Source: Cognatundibacterium squillarum
Lineage (GTDB): Bacteria > Pseudomonadota > Gammaproteobacteria > Burkholderiales > Burkholderiaceae_D
Length of the DNA: 64,000 nucleotides
Reading direction: 5' to 3'
NCBI RefSeq assembly: GCF_014652435.1
Contig: NZ_BMYU01000011.1
Coordinates: forward strand, 1 to 64,000
This document shows, one piece after another, positions 8,294-16,652 of the stretch. Within the stretch, counting starts at the first letter, position 1. Each line of letters opens with the position of its first letter. A program made the translations under genes and the position numbers. The notes below the pieces were generated by a model that was not told the origin of the DNA, ran no database searches, and saw only the letters and a program-made list of their open reading frames with translations.

Positions 8294-9400
8294 ATGAAAA
8301 CAGCGATCTCCCTGTTTAGTGGTATTGGTGGCTTGGATGAAGGACTTCATCAAGCTGGTTTTGCGCCTTTATTTTGCTCAGAGCTTGACGATAACGCATT
8401 CAAGACTTTGCGGCACTGGAGTGAGCGACGAGGGGTTTCGCCACTATTTGGTCGCGATATAAACGATATTGACCCTGCCGCATTAAAAAGAAAATTGGGA
8501 CTAAAAGCTAGTGAGCTGGACTTATTGGCAGGAGGGCCACCATGCCAGTCATTTTCCTTGATCGGTAGTAGGAGGGCAATGAATGATGACAGAGGGTTGC
8601 TACTCCTGAAAATGGTTGATTTTGCAAGGATCTTTAAGCCGAAAGCGGTATTGATCGAGCAAGTTAAGGGGTTGCTTAGTGCTAAAGGGGCAGACGGTAA
8701 AGCAGGGTCAGCAATACAGTCAATTATTAGTGATCTAGAAGAAATTGGATATGCTGTAAATTATAAAGTTCTTCGAGCTGCGGATTATGGCGTACCTCAA
8801 CTACGCGATCGTGTATTTATCATTGGCCTTTTGGGAGGAAAGAAATTTTCTTTCCCAGAGCCTACTCACTTCGATTGGGAAAAAAAACCACATCAAAAAG
8901 GACTATTTACATCATCAAACCGGTACCTTACTGTGAAGGACGCTATTGGCGATCTCCCTCCGCCTGTAAAAAAAGGGGCTTTGGAAATTATCCCAAGTCA
9001 TTTAGACATTACCCCAGCTAGAGATATAGAACGAATAACTGGAGTTCCTGAGGGTGAATGCCTTGCACGGCAATTGCATCTACCCGAAGACCAGCGACAA
9101 CGTCTCAATCCCGAAAAAGATACAACAAAATTTCGTCGGATGTCATGGGATAAACCTGCACTAACATTACGTGGTGGTGAAGCATTTTATCACCCAACAG
9201 ATAATCGTTATTTAACACCTAGAGAATATTTGAGAATTCATGGCTTTCCTGATGATCATATTATTTTTGGTCCAATTCGAGGTAGAAGCGGTAGTGTAAA
9301 AGACCTAGATCAACATAGACTTGTCGCTAATGCAGTTCCACCACCACTTGCAAAAGCGGTGGCGGAAGAAATTTTAAATCAACTAAAGTTTAAAGTTTGA
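8294..9400 (+). CDS. DNA (cytosine-5-)-methyltransferase
   Basis: The 368-residue enzyme has the ordered C5-methyltransferase motifs. Motif I SLFSGIGGLDEGL at residues 6-18 binds AdoMet. Motif IV GGPPCQSFSLIG near residue 80 carries the catalytic Cys. Motif VI is VLIEQVKGLL near residue 115 with Glu followed by Gln rather than the usual Asn. Motif VIII is YGVPQLRDRVFIIG near residue 160, and motif X is LVANAVPPPLA near residue 345. The target domain lies about residues 190-275. It is the protective half of a type II restriction-modification system with the convergent endonuclease at 9390-10493; their 3' ends overlap by 11 bp. Its AT-rich composition differs from the trp genes, indicating transfer. 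Confidence 0.92.
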   Translation: MKTAISLFSGIGGLDEGLHQAGFAPLFCSELDDNAFKTLRHWSERRGVSPLFGRDINDIDPAALKRKLGLKASELDLLAGGPPCQSFSLIGSRRAMNDDRGLLLLKMVDFARIFKPKAVLIEQVKGLLSAKGADGKAGSAIQSIISDLEEIGYAVNYKVLRAADYGVPQLRDRVFIIGLLGGKKFSFPEPTHFDWEKKPHQKGLFTSSNRYLTVKDAIGDLPPPVKKGALEIIPSHLDITPARDIERITGVPEGECLARQLHLPEDQRQRLNPEKDTTKFRRMSWDKPALTLRGGEAFYHPTDNRYLTPREYLRIHGFPDDHIIFGPIRGRSGSVKDLDQHRLVANAVPPPLAKAVAEEILNQLKFKV

Positions 9401-10493
9401 TAATTGCAGATAGCTCACGCCTTAGTACTGCCTTAAGAAGTTCTCTTTTCTCTGGGTATATTTTTGGGAGGAGAATGTCTGTACACTCATCACTTCCGTC
9501 GAGTTTTATGCCAGAATTCTTTTCAACATAGCTTGAAAGAGTTAGGGCGTTTTCGCCTTTTTTGCCTTGGCTGTATTTCATGCTTAGGAAGTTTACCTTT
9601 CCGCTTTTGTGCTCACTTTGCGAAGAAGACTCGATACTAAGCTTTGTTGTTAACTCAATATTTTTAAGCAATTGATCTTGAACTAGCCAAATCGTCTTAC
9701 CCCCCCAGAATTCGGCTAATGCTGATTTTGCAAAAAGTTGCGTTGCCATCCTTCCCCAGACCTGTCGTTTATTAATTCCCGGACAGTTATGTATATTTCC
9801 AAGTATTGCTGATGTAAAAGAGGATGCAATATCTGTTCCTGCTGCTGTATCTGAACCTGATGTGCTTGCGGTCATTACTTCAATAATAAATGGCTCATTC
9901 AAATTAGGGAAATACTTAATGTTTTTGTTGGGGTCAAATTTCCCAGAAATGTATTTTCCGGTTTTTGCAGACTTTTGAATTTCTTCAATATCGGAAACAG
10001 CGGCTATATCATGAAGGGCTATTGCTTTCGAGAAAGTGATATCCCGCTCAATTTTCGAAATGATAAAATCAAAGTGGTAATTAATTGAAGCTTCATCATC
10101 TCCATATTGCAAATAGACTTCAGACCAGACGCCTAGCTCTACATTCTGTGGTAGTCCTGCCGCAAGAAGTGCTTCTTTCTCATGCAACTTTAATGATTTG
10201 TTTACTGATATTTCCTCTGGACGTGATTTGAAACCCAGAAGTCTTCTAGGGCAAACAATCCATACATCATTTCCATATTCTATAGAGCAAATACCTGGTA
10301 TTACTGATGAAAGATCAGAATCGAACTTATCTCTCAATGGAGAGTTGTCGAGTCGAATTTTAGTTTGATGACGATTTCCACCGCCATCGCAGGTGCTATC
10401 CGTAAATGGGCAATAGGCCGATGCTCTTTCAGACACGACTTTGGGCGAGTTGTCATATACATCATTCCCATAGACTTCATAAAACTTTGGCAT
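9390..10493 (-). CDS. NotI-like type II restriction endonuclease
   Basis: The 367-residue protein resembles the NotI family. Its N-terminus has four cysteines laid out like the NotI metal-binding fold: CPF at residue 28, C35, C69, and WIVCPRR at C81. The later segments YHFDFII (D142) and FIIEVMT (E205) sit where NotI has the Asp and Glu of its PD-(D/E)xK site, followed by RQVWGRMATQLF as in NotI. It is convergent with the C5 methyltransferase, the expected partner. The start has AAGAGAGATA directly upstream. The family call rests on motif layout from memory rather than alignment; a generic restriction endonuclease is the safe reading. The eight-base GC target of NotI need not apply. Confidence 0.65.
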   Translation of the reverse strand: MPKFYEVYGNDVYDNSPKVVSERASAYCPFTDSTCDGGGNRHQTKIRLDNSPLRDKFDSDLSSVIPGICSIEYGNDVWIVCPRRLLGFKSRPEEISVNKSLKLHEKEALLAAGLPQNVELGVWSEVYLQYGDDEASINYHFDFIISKIERDITFSKAIALHDIAAVSDIEEIQKSAKTGKYISGKFDPNKNIKYFPNLNEPFIIEVMTASTSGSDTAAGTDIASSFTSAILGNIHNCPGINKRQVWGRMATQLFAKSALAEFWGGKTIWLVQDQLLKNIELTTKLSIESSSQSEHKSGKVNFLSMKYSQGKKGENALTLSSYVEKNSGIKLDGSDECTDILLPKIYPEKRELLKAVLRRELSAIIKL

Positions 10494-10815
10494 GTATCTC
10501 TCTTTTGAATGTTTTGACGCCTACGTGGTTTATAGGGCTTGGCATTGGGTCTTAGCCCTACGATTGTCGCTACTTGTCGTGACTTACACAAGATTACTAC
10601 ATTCATCAAACTCGCCTCTTTAGCCCAGGCTAACCTTCCATCGGTATTTAGTTCACCATCAGGCGAATGTAATACAGCGAAATTCTCTTGATTTTGTTTC
10701 TTTGTCGAGTCTTCCAAATATTGAACCGGCGACCGGTAACCTAATGTCGAATATTACCGTGTAAAGACCTGCGGTTCTGGCTGTTCTGATAATTACACGT
10801 CTAACAACACCACTT
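10494..10815. other. Gene-poor stretch upstream of the endonuclease
   Basis: About 320 bp between the endonuclease start and repeat copy C. On the minus strand a frame from 10717 runs into the endonuclease in another register; its sequence has no recognisable domain and I do not call it. A CGTGTAA/TTACACG inverted repeat (10758-10764, 10793-10799) and a GTCTAAC core-like motif (10799-10805) are present. Copy C follows. Confidence 0.5.
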
Positions 10816-10915
10816 TGTGCCAGTTTCCGCATTTGCTTTTCACGGACAGCCAGACTTTCTGCCGACGACCGCCGGACTACTGTGCCAGAATCCGCATTTG
10901 AGGCATTTTCGGGCT
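10816..10915 (+). repeat. Dispersed ~100-bp repeat, copy C
   Basis: Starting TGTGCCAG (10816), this copy carries GGACAGCCAGACTTTC, the core through GACGACCGCCGGA, then CTGTGCCAGAATCCGCATTT and AGGCATTTTCGGGC. It is in the same orientation as copy A and closest in detail to D and E over its first half. It closes the right side of the restriction-modification island. Confidence 0.75.
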
Positions 10916-11041
10916 GCGGCGGGCACTTTGGGGCAATTCGGGGGCAAGCGAAGATACGGACAGGCCGTCCTACGCTCAGATTCAGGCTCAGCAAGTGCAG
11001 GAACCACGAGCAGATCGCATTTTCCACAGCAGCTTTCCTGC

Positions 11042-11081
11042 AAAACAAAACGGCGCACTGATTGGTGCGCCGTTTTGTTTT
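11042..11081. terminator. Strong bidirectional terminator
   Basis: A perfect 17-bp stem (11042-11058 with 11065-11081) has a six-base loop TGATTG. The core is CGGCGCAC/GTGCGCCG, flanked by A-runs and T-runs on both sides. It terminates the M61 peptidase gene coming from the right and insulates the restriction-modification island on the left. Confidence 0.88.
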
Positions 11082-11116
11082 CTGCTGTCAGACCGGTTTA
11101 TGCACCGGCCGGAACA

Positions 11117-12970
11117 TCAGCGTTTGCCTGCTTTACGGAACGTCGGGCGATGCGTCTGCAGCGCGGCCTTAGTGCCATCCAGCAAACGCAATTGCTGCGC
11201 CGGCACATCGTCCGCCTGCAGGGTGGCTTTGACGATAATCAGCTCATCGCGACGGAATGCGTGAATTTCTACCGTTTCACCAACGCGGTAACGCGCCAGC
11301 TGACTGTTTAAGCCATCCGCAGCATCGGCGGCTGTCACACGCAGGCCATTGATCGCCACCAGAATATCCAGTGCGGACAAGCCCGCCAGATGCGCAGCGC
11401 GGCCTTCGAAGGCACTGGCGATTTTGCAATCGTTACCGTCTTTCACCACGCGCACACCCAGACCGGCTTTGACCGGTACCGGCACTTCCAGCGAGACGCC
11501 GAACGGTGCGTACAGTTTTGCCAGCGGCACGTCTTCGGTGCCGTATACATGTTTGCTCAGGAATTTGCGCAGATCGACGCCGGTGACTTCTTCAGCAATT
11601 TCAGCAAATGCCAGTTCCGGCACACCTTGTTGTTTGCCTTCGGCAGTCAGCGTGTAGAAATCGCGGCCATAACGCTGCCACAGTGCGCGCATCACATCAT
11701 CCAGCGATTTTTTACCGGCAGTTTCTGCGCGGATCGTCAGATCCAGACCCAGTGCGACCAGTGAGCCTTTGGTGTAATAGCTGACAATCGCGTTCGGGGA
11801 ATTTTCATCCTGACGGTAGTATTTGGTCCACGCATCAAAGCTGGACTCCGCCACACTTTGTTTCAGACGACCACTGCCGCGCAGCACGCCGTTAATCGTT
11901 TTGCTGACCAGTTTCAGGTAAGCCGCTTCATCGATCAGGCCGGAACGCACCAGCATCAGATCGTCGTAATAACTGGTGAACCCTTCAAACAGCCACAGCA
12001 GGCTGGTATAGCTTTCCTGACGCAGATCGTAGTCGGCAAACACCGCCGGTTTGATGCGCTTCACATTCCATGTATGGAAATATTCATGGCTGCACAGACC
12101 GAGGAAGGCTTTGTAGCCTTCGCTCATTTCCGGATTGTGTTTGACCGGAATGTCGTTGCGGTTGCAGATCAGCGCGGTCGATGCGCGGTGCTCCAGACCG
12201 CCGTAGCCCTCGCCCACCACCATGGTCATGAACACATAACGGTCCATCGGTGCTTTGCGGGTTTTCGGTTCGAAGAAGGCAATCTGCGCTTCACAGATTT
12301 TCTTCACATCGGCCACCATGCGGTCCATGTCCATATTCGGCACACGACCAGTGATCACGAAGTCATGCGGAATGCCGCAGGCGTCAAACGAAGCGATCGC
12401 GAATTCACCGATTTCCACCGGATGGTCAATCAGCTCGTCGTAATCCGCTGCAATATACGTACCGAAGCCGTAACGTTTTGCTTTCAGTTCCGGCAGTGAA
12501 GTCGCCACGCGCCAGGTTTTGCAGGCCGCATCCGGCGCACGCTGGATGTCCACGACGTGCGCTTCGCGCTCTTTGCCTTCTGCGCACAGGAACACACTGG
12601 TGCCGTTAAAGAATGCATGGCTCTGATCCAGATGCGCAGCACGCACGGACAAATCCCATGCATAGACTTCGTAACGCACTTCCAGCGCTTCTTTGCAGGC
12701 TGCCGCTTTCCAGCTGGTTTTGCTGAGCTTTTTCAGCGCAACTTTTTTGCCGCCGCTGCGTGCCTCAATACGAATGATGTTGCGCGCAAATTCGCGCACC
12801 ATGTAGCTGCCCGGAATCCAGACCGGCAGACTCAGTACCTGTCCGGCAGGATCAGGATGCTGTACCGTCAGGCTGACTTCAAACAGATGACCGGCCAGAT
12901 CTTTCGGCACGATCGTATATGCCACTGCAAACTGCTTATCCCCGGTTTGGTTTCTTTTTAATGTTGCCAT
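11117..12970 (-). CDS. M61 family metallopeptidase with PDZ domain
   Basis: This is a 617-residue zinc aminopeptidase of the M61 glycyl-aminopeptidase family. It shows the zinc motif CSHEYFHTWNVKRIKP near residue 290 (HExxH) and the downstream zinc-ligand Glu in LLWLFEGFTSYYDDL. The N-terminal beta domain (about 1-180) contains LPVWIPGSYMVREFARNI, and a C-terminal PDZ domain (about 500-590) contains AHLAGLSALDILVAINGLRV. No signal peptide is seen, so it is probably cytosolic. The longest frame begins with TTG at 12979; ATG at 12970 fits the GAAAGA box better. Substrates are unknown. Confidence 0.9.
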   Translation of the reverse strand: MATLKRNQTGDKQFAVAYTIVPKDLAGHLFEVSLTVQHPDPAGQVLSLPVWIPGSYMVREFARNIIRIEARSGGKKVALKKLSKTSWKAAACKEALEVRYEVYAWDLSVRAAHLDQSHAFFNGTSVFLCAEGKEREAHVVDIQRAPDAACKTWRVATSLPELKAKRYGFGTYIAADYDELIDHPVEIGEFAIASFDACGIPHDFVITGRVPNMDMDRMVADVKKICEAQIAFFEPKTRKAPMDRYVFMTMVVGEGYGGLEHRASTALICNRNDIPVKHNPEMSEGYKAFLGLCSHEYFHTWNVKRIKPAVFADYDLRQESYTSLLWLFEGFTSYYDDLMLVRSGLIDEAAYLKLVSKTINGVLRGSGRLKQSVAESSFDAWTKYYRQDENSPNAIVSYYTKGSLVALGLDLTIRAETAGKKSLDDVMRALWQRYGRDFYTLTAEGKQQGVPELAFAEIAEEVTGVDLRKFLSKHVYGTEDVPLAKLYAPFGVSLEVPVPVKAGLGVRVVKDGNDCKIASAFEGRAAHLAGLSALDILVAINGLRVTAADAADGLNSQLARYRVGETVEIHAFRRDELIIVKATLQADDVPAQQLRLLDGTKAALQTHRPTFRKAGKR

Positions 12971-13020
12971 TTTCGACAATCTTTCTGTATTTCTGTGTTA
13001 TGTACAACCGTGTGCCGCGC

Positions 13021-13497
13021 TCAGTTGCGCACGTTTGCCGCGATAAACGTCAGGATCTGGGTCGTGACCACAACGCGGGTCAGCTGCAGACGCAAACGGA
13101 TAAACCAGTCCGGCATGTGATACGCCTCGTACAGTTTTTTATCGATTTTGTAAGAAGCGATAAATCCGGCTACCTGCACAATAAAACCGACCAGCATGTT
13201 ACCGATGGAAAACCAGCCGATCAGAATCGGGATCACACCCCAGATCAGCGCCTTACGGGTTTGCTCATCGTTATCATCACGCGCCATGATGGTTACACCC
13301 CAGTGCAAACCACCGAGGAAAGACAAAATCACAATGCCGTACACCAGCTGCGCTTTAATGAAATAACCAAGCCAGTCCGGATGCACGACCCAGCAACCCA
13401 GTGTCATCAGGAAAAACGGGATCAGTCCAACCAGACCCAGACGGGTCAGCAACTTCTGATTTTGTACATGCATCATGTCAGCACACGTCACTTTCAT
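13021..13497 (-). CDS. DUF3429 multi-span membrane protein
   Basis: The 158-residue protein has about four to five hydrophobic helices: GLVGLIPFFLMTLGCWVV, LVYGIVILSFLGGLHWGV, ALIWGVIPILIGWFSIG, MLVGFIVQVAGFI, and a weaker C-terminal one. The GGLHWG motif inside the second helix and a YHMPDWF-type segment before the last are typical of the DUF3429 family (TMEM69-like), whose function is unknown. GGAAAA lies eight bases before the ATG. It lies upstream of the M61 gene on the same strand with about 50 bp between them, so they may be cotranscribed. Confidence 0.8.
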   Translation of the reverse strand: MKVTCADMMHVQNQKLLTRLGLVGLIPFFLMTLGCWVVHPDWLGYFIKAQLVYGIVILSFLGGLHWGVTIMARDDNDEQTRKALIWGVIPILIGWFSIGNMLVGFIVQVAGFIASYKIDKKLYEAYHMPDWFIRLRLQLTRVVVTTQILTFIAANVRN

Positions 13498-13675
13498 TTC
13501 AGGATTTTCCGGATTGCCGGATCAATCTGACAGAGATTTCACCGTAAATACGTCAATTCTGAAAATTTTTTATCAAAAAAAGGAAAACGCTATTCTAGGG
13601 GCAAAAAGCACGGCGGAATACAGTTATGCAAAAAAGCTGCACTGCATTTCCGTGTTCCGCCACACTCTGTTTATT

Positions 13676-14299
13676 TCAGGGAAACTTACTGTTGTCATTC
13701 TGGCTGCCGGCCGCCTGCAAATCTGCGGGAAAATCAATATCCTGCACGACACCGGCATCTGTCACCGGCACCTGCAACAGCGGGAAACTGCGTAACAAAG
13801 CCTTTGCACCCTGATCACCTTCCAGTGCCATCAGTTGCGGGTACAGGGCTGCAGGAAACCGCACAGGATGTCCGCCCTGTTTCTGAAAGACCGGCTGCAC
13901 CACACAGGATTCTCCCTGTGCTGCCTGCGCCAGCAATTGCAGGGTTGCTTGCTGCACAAACGGCATATCGGCCAGCGCGATCATCACCGATGCGCTGTCA
14001 GCTGCTGCCGCAACGCCCGCCGCCAGACTGTGTCCCATCCCATGCTCTGCCCCGGCACACAACACGATCTCACAGCCGGCTTGTGCGAACAGCGCAATCA
14101 GTTCCTGCTGTTCAGGACGCACAACGGCGATCACACGGGCAAAGATGCTGCAGTACAAGGAGGCAGATTGCGCGGCAACACGGTTTCCGGATGGTAAAAA
14201 GGCCAGCAGCTTTTGCTGCCGGCCTTCTGCATCAAACCGTGTTCCCTTCCCTGCTGCCAGCAATACTGCCGTACATGCGGCGGCGGAAATCCGGCTCAT
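13676..14299 (-). CDS. MocA/MobA-like nucleotidyltransferase
   Basis: The 207-residue protein is an NTP-transferase of the type that cytidylylates or guanylylates molybdopterin. It shows AVLLAAGKGTRF near residue 12 (nucleotide loop), GMGHSLAAGV near residue 87, ALADMPFV near residue 108 (metal-binding Asp), GGHPVRFP near residue 145, and DQGAKALL and VVQDIDFPADL near the end. This pattern fits MocA (CTP:molybdopterin cytidylyltransferase) best, but no molybdenum hydroxylase genes lie nearby, so specificity is open. The start is three bases after the dsbC stop, in an operon with dsbC. Confidence 0.8.
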   Translation of the reverse strand: MSRISAAACTAVLLAAGKGTRFDAEGRQQKLLAFLPSGNRVAAQSASLYCSIFARVIAVVRPEQQELIALFAQAGCEIVLCAGAEHGMGHSLAAGVAAAADSASVMIALADMPFVQQATLQLLAQAAQGESCVVQPVFQKQGGHPVRFPAALYPQLMALEGDQGAKALLRSFPLLQVPVTDAGVVQDIDFPADLQAAGSQNDNSKFP

Positions 14300-14302
14300 C
14301 GC

Positions 14303-15034
14303 TTATCGTTTTGGCGCCTGACCAATACTGGCAAACTTTTCTTCCAGCGTTTTCGCATCCACTGCACCCGGAATACGGGTGCCATCAGTAAAGAAAACTG
14401 CCGGAGTACCGTTCACATTCAGCTTACGGCCCAGTGCATAGACTTTGTCGTGGGGTGTCACGCAATTTGCCGGTGCAGTAGCCGTCGGCATTTTGCCGCT
14501 CAGCATCCACTCATCCCAGGCTTTATTGCGGTCAGATGAACACCAGATGTTTTTCGATTTAGCAACGGAGTCTTCCGACAGAATGTTGTACATGAAAGTG
14601 TACACAGTGACGTTGTCCAGGCTGGCCAGTGTTTTACGGAAGCGTTTGCAATAACCGCAGTTCGGATCTTCAAACACAGCGATCACACGTTTGCCGTCGC
14701 CTTTAACCATTTTCAGTGCGGAATCCAGCGGCAGATCGGAGAATTTGATCTTATTCAGTTCTTCAACACGGTTGCGCGTATAGTTTGTGCCGGATTTTGC
14801 ATCCACCACATTACCGACAAACAGAAACTGGGCCTTTTCATCGGTATAAATAATATCGCCGCCGACGCGCACTTCAAACAAACCGCTGTAGGGCGTTTTT
14901 ACGACGCTGTCGACTTTGACACCATCGCCCAGACGCGGCTCCACCAGTTTTTTCACGGCCTGTTCCTGCGCTGTCTCCGCCATCACACTGCCTGCCAGTA
15001 ATAACAAACCGGCAAATACACCTTTTTTCAGCAT
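14303..15034 (-). CDS. dsbC: Periplasmic disulfide isomerase DsbC
   Basis: DsbC reshuffles wrong disulfides in the periplasm and is kept reduced by DsbD. The 243-residue precursor has a signal peptide MLKKGVFAGLLLLAGSVMAE, an N-terminal dimerisation domain (about 22-85) with VDSVVKTPYSGLFEVRVGG, and a thioredoxin-fold domain. Its active site is FEDPNCGYCKRF (CGYC) near residue 122, with a cis-Pro loop VNGTPAVFF near 210 and the second structural Cys pair in NIWCSS and ANCVTP. It lies 36 bp after the FAD hydroxylase gene on the same strand. Confidence 0.93.
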   Translation of the reverse strand: MLKKGVFAGLLLLAGSVMAETAQEQAVKKLVEPRLGDGVKVDSVVKTPYSGLFEVRVGGDIIYTDEKAQFLFVGNVVDAKSGTNYTRNRVEELNKIKFSDLPLDSALKMVKGDGKRVIAVFEDPNCGYCKRFRKTLASLDNVTVYTFMYNILSEDSVAKSKNIWCSSDRNKAWDEWMLSGKMPTATAPANCVTPHDKVYALGRKLNVNGTPAVFFTDGTRIPGAVDAKTLEEKFASIGQAPKR

Positions 15035-15070
15035 TTCATATCCTTATTATTCCGGTCGCGGATAATCTGC

Positions 15071-16267
15071 TTATCCGCGTCCCATTGCATGGGAAATCAA
15101 CCGGTTTTTAATGACAGGCAAGCGGTCCAGCAAATGCATGCCAGCCTTTCTTGCCAGACGTACCGGTGCCAGATCTGATCCGAACAAACGGGCCAGCCCG
15201 TCGGTTGCCACCTGCATCAGCAATACATCTTCTTTGCGTGCACGGCGGTAACGTTCCAGCAAACGGCTGTCACCGCAATCTTCCGTATCGCCTGCACGTC
15301 CGAGTATCCGCAGCAGATCAGCCACATCGCCAAAGCCCAGATTCATACCGTGCCCGGCCAGCGGATGCACCACATGCGCAGCATCCCCCACCAGTGCAAC
15401 ACGCGGAGCGATCAGGCTTTGTGTACGGATCAGGCGCAAAGGGAATGCCTGTACATTCTCCGGCAACACCGGCGAGAGCTTACCATGAGTGGCATAACAG
15501 TAGTGTTCAAGGCGGCTGATCAGATAATCCATACCGCCGCGTACCAGCTCGTCTGCCAGCAGATCCGGTGCCGACCAGACCAGCGATACACGCTGTCCCG
15601 GCAAAGGCAACAATGCAATGATGCCCAGATCTTCAACAAACCACTGATGCGCCACGCCATGATGCGGCAGACTGGCCTCAAAATTCGCGACCACGCCTTT
15701 TTGTCCGTAAGAACGGTAGCTGATGCCAATATCACACTGACCACGCACCCAGGACTGCGCGCCATCCGCACCGATCACCAGCTTGCTGCGAATCTGCGTA
15801 CCGTCCTGCAAAGTAATGCAGGCGTGATCCAAATGCTGCTGCAATCCGGTTGCCGTTCCGGCGACGGCCTGAACACCCGGCACAAAGCGCATTGCTGCGT
15901 CCAGCGCCAGCATCAGATTACGGTTCTCCAGTATCCATGCCAGTTCGTTACTGCGCGCACCGTAAGCGTCAAAACCCAGCTGACCATCCTGTAACTGCTC
16001 ACCGCCTTTCACATGCATCGCAGTTACCGGCTCAATACGGGCTGCATTCATCGCATCCCATACGCGAATTTGTTTCAACAGGGTATGCGCTGTATGGTTC
16101 AGTGCAAACACGCGCACATCCCAGTCTTCAGAAGGCAGCACCGGCGCCAGTGACGGACTTAACACCGTGACCTTCCAGCCCGACTGCGCCAGCGCCAGCG
16201 CTGCAGCACGTCCGACTGCACCGTTACCGACTACACAAATATCGCTTTCATACACCTGAGCAGACAT
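15071..16267 (-). CDS. UbiH/COQ6-type FAD-dependent hydroxylase
   Basis: This 398-residue flavoprotein monooxygenase has the three FAD motifs: N-terminal VVGNGAVGRAAALALAQSG (GxGxxG), the middle KLVIGADGAQSWVR (DG motif) near residue 165, and ALVGDAAHVVHPLAGHGMNLG (GD motif) near residue 288. The Ubi hydroxylase family adds ring hydroxyls during ubiquinone synthesis. Sequence alone does not say whether this is UbiH, UbiF, UbiI or the broader UbiM. It is upstream of dsbC and mocA-like on the minus strand and divergent from tRNA-Phe. Confidence 0.88.
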   Translation of the reverse strand: MSAQVYESDICVVGNGAVGRAAALALAQSGWKVTVLSPSLAPVLPSEDWDVRVFALNHTAHTLLKQIRVWDAMNAARIEPVTAMHVKGGEQLQDGQLGFDAYGARSNELAWILENRNLMLALDAAMRFVPGVQAVAGTATGLQQHLDHACITLQDGTQIRSKLVIGADGAQSWVRGQCDIGISYRSYGQKGVVANFEASLPHHGVAHQWFVEDLGIIALLPLPGQRVSLVWSAPDLLADELVRGGMDYLISRLEHYCYATHGKLSPVLPENVQAFPLRLIRTQSLIAPRVALVGDAAHVVHPLAGHGMNLGFGDVADLLRILGRAGDTEDCGDSRLLERYRRARKEDVLLMQVATDGLARLFGSDLAPVRLARKAGMHLLDRLPVIKNRLISHAMGRG

Positions 16268-16383
16268 GATTTCATCCTGGCTGAGATTAAAGATGCGCCA
16301 TTATACGGCAGCCATCTGCTGCTCAAAAATGCGCTAGCGCAAGCGCATACAGCGCAGAGATTTCCTTTTTTTACCCGCGGCTC

Positions 16384-16412
16384 TTGCAAAACCCCTCCCA
16401 CTTCCCTATAAT
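16384..16412 (+). promoter_or_regulatory. tRNA-Phe promoter
   Basis: TTGCAA (16384-16389), a 17-bp spacer and a perfect TATAAT (16407-16412) end 11 bp before the tRNA. The -35 and spacing equal those of the rRNA promoter at 89-117. Confidence 0.85.
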
Positions 16413-16423
16413 GCGTCCTCGTT

Positions 16424-16499
16424 GGCCTGGTAGCTCAGTCGGTAGAGCAGAGGATTGAAAATCCTTGTGTCGGTGGTTCGATTCCGCCCCGGGCCACCA
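16424..16499 (+). tRNA. tRNA-Phe (GAA)
   Basis: A complete 76-base cloverleaf with encoded CCA. The acceptor arm is GGCCTGG/CCGGGCC with one G-T pair. The D-arm is GCTC...GAGC, the anticodon loop TTGAAAA carries GAA, and the T-arm is CGGTGGTTCGATTCCG. The 3' portion from 16451 is the prophage attachment core, so after integration the 3' half is supplied by the element copy and the gene stays functional. Confidence 0.96.
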
Positions 16500-16500
16500 A
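16451..16500 (+). repeat. attL: left 50-bp copy of prophage attachment site
   Basis: The 50 bases from AGGATTGAAA to GGGCCACCAA are repeated without a mismatch at 30012-30061. They run from the anticodon stem to one base past CCA of tRNA-Phe, the usual location for tyrosine-integrase crossover sites. Confidence 0.93.
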
Positions 16501-16519
16501 GATTTAGTATAAGAAACAA

Positions 16520-16550
16520 GGGCTTACAGCGATGTAAGCCCTTTTTCTTT
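16520..16550 (+). terminator. Terminator of tRNA-Phe, supplied by the prophage
   Basis: GGGCTTACA (16520-16528), loop GCGA and TGTAAGCCC (16533-16541) form a perfect 9-bp stem followed by TTTTTCTTT. Because it lies inside attL it belongs to the element. The terminator just past attR at 30071-30096 looks like the original one of tRNA-Phe. Confidence 0.85.
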
Positions 16551-16616
16551 ACCTACTAAAGATTGTTGAGTCAACAGAGTGTCAACGAAAACTCCCCCCT
16601 CTATTACTTGTTATCA

Positions 16617-16652
16617 TTTAATATCCTAAAAAATACAATTGAGGATATTAAA
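16617..16652 (+). promoter_or_regulatory. 11-bp perfect inverted repeat at cargo start codon
   Basis: TTTAATATCCT (16617-16627) and AGGATATTAAA (16642-16652) are perfect complements separated by 14 bases containing a -10-like TACAAT. The right arm contains the AGGA ribosome site and the A of the ATG. It could be an operator over the promoter, or an mRNA hairpin that hides the start site. Confidence 0.6.

Noticed and set aside
8231-8300. Complete integron attC site after the HTH gene
   Set aside because: Only one half matches; the complementary arm needed for the folded attC is missing and no integron integrase is nearby. Kept only as a low-scored finding.
10494-10717. Minus-strand frame upstream of the endonuclease
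   Set aside because: It runs into the endonuclease gene in another register, has no recognised domain and no clear start. Treated as non-coding.
11858-12499. 213-codon + strand frame opposite the M61 peptidase gene
   Set aside because: It is antisense to a gene with an intact zinc motif; no independent ribosome site or domain.
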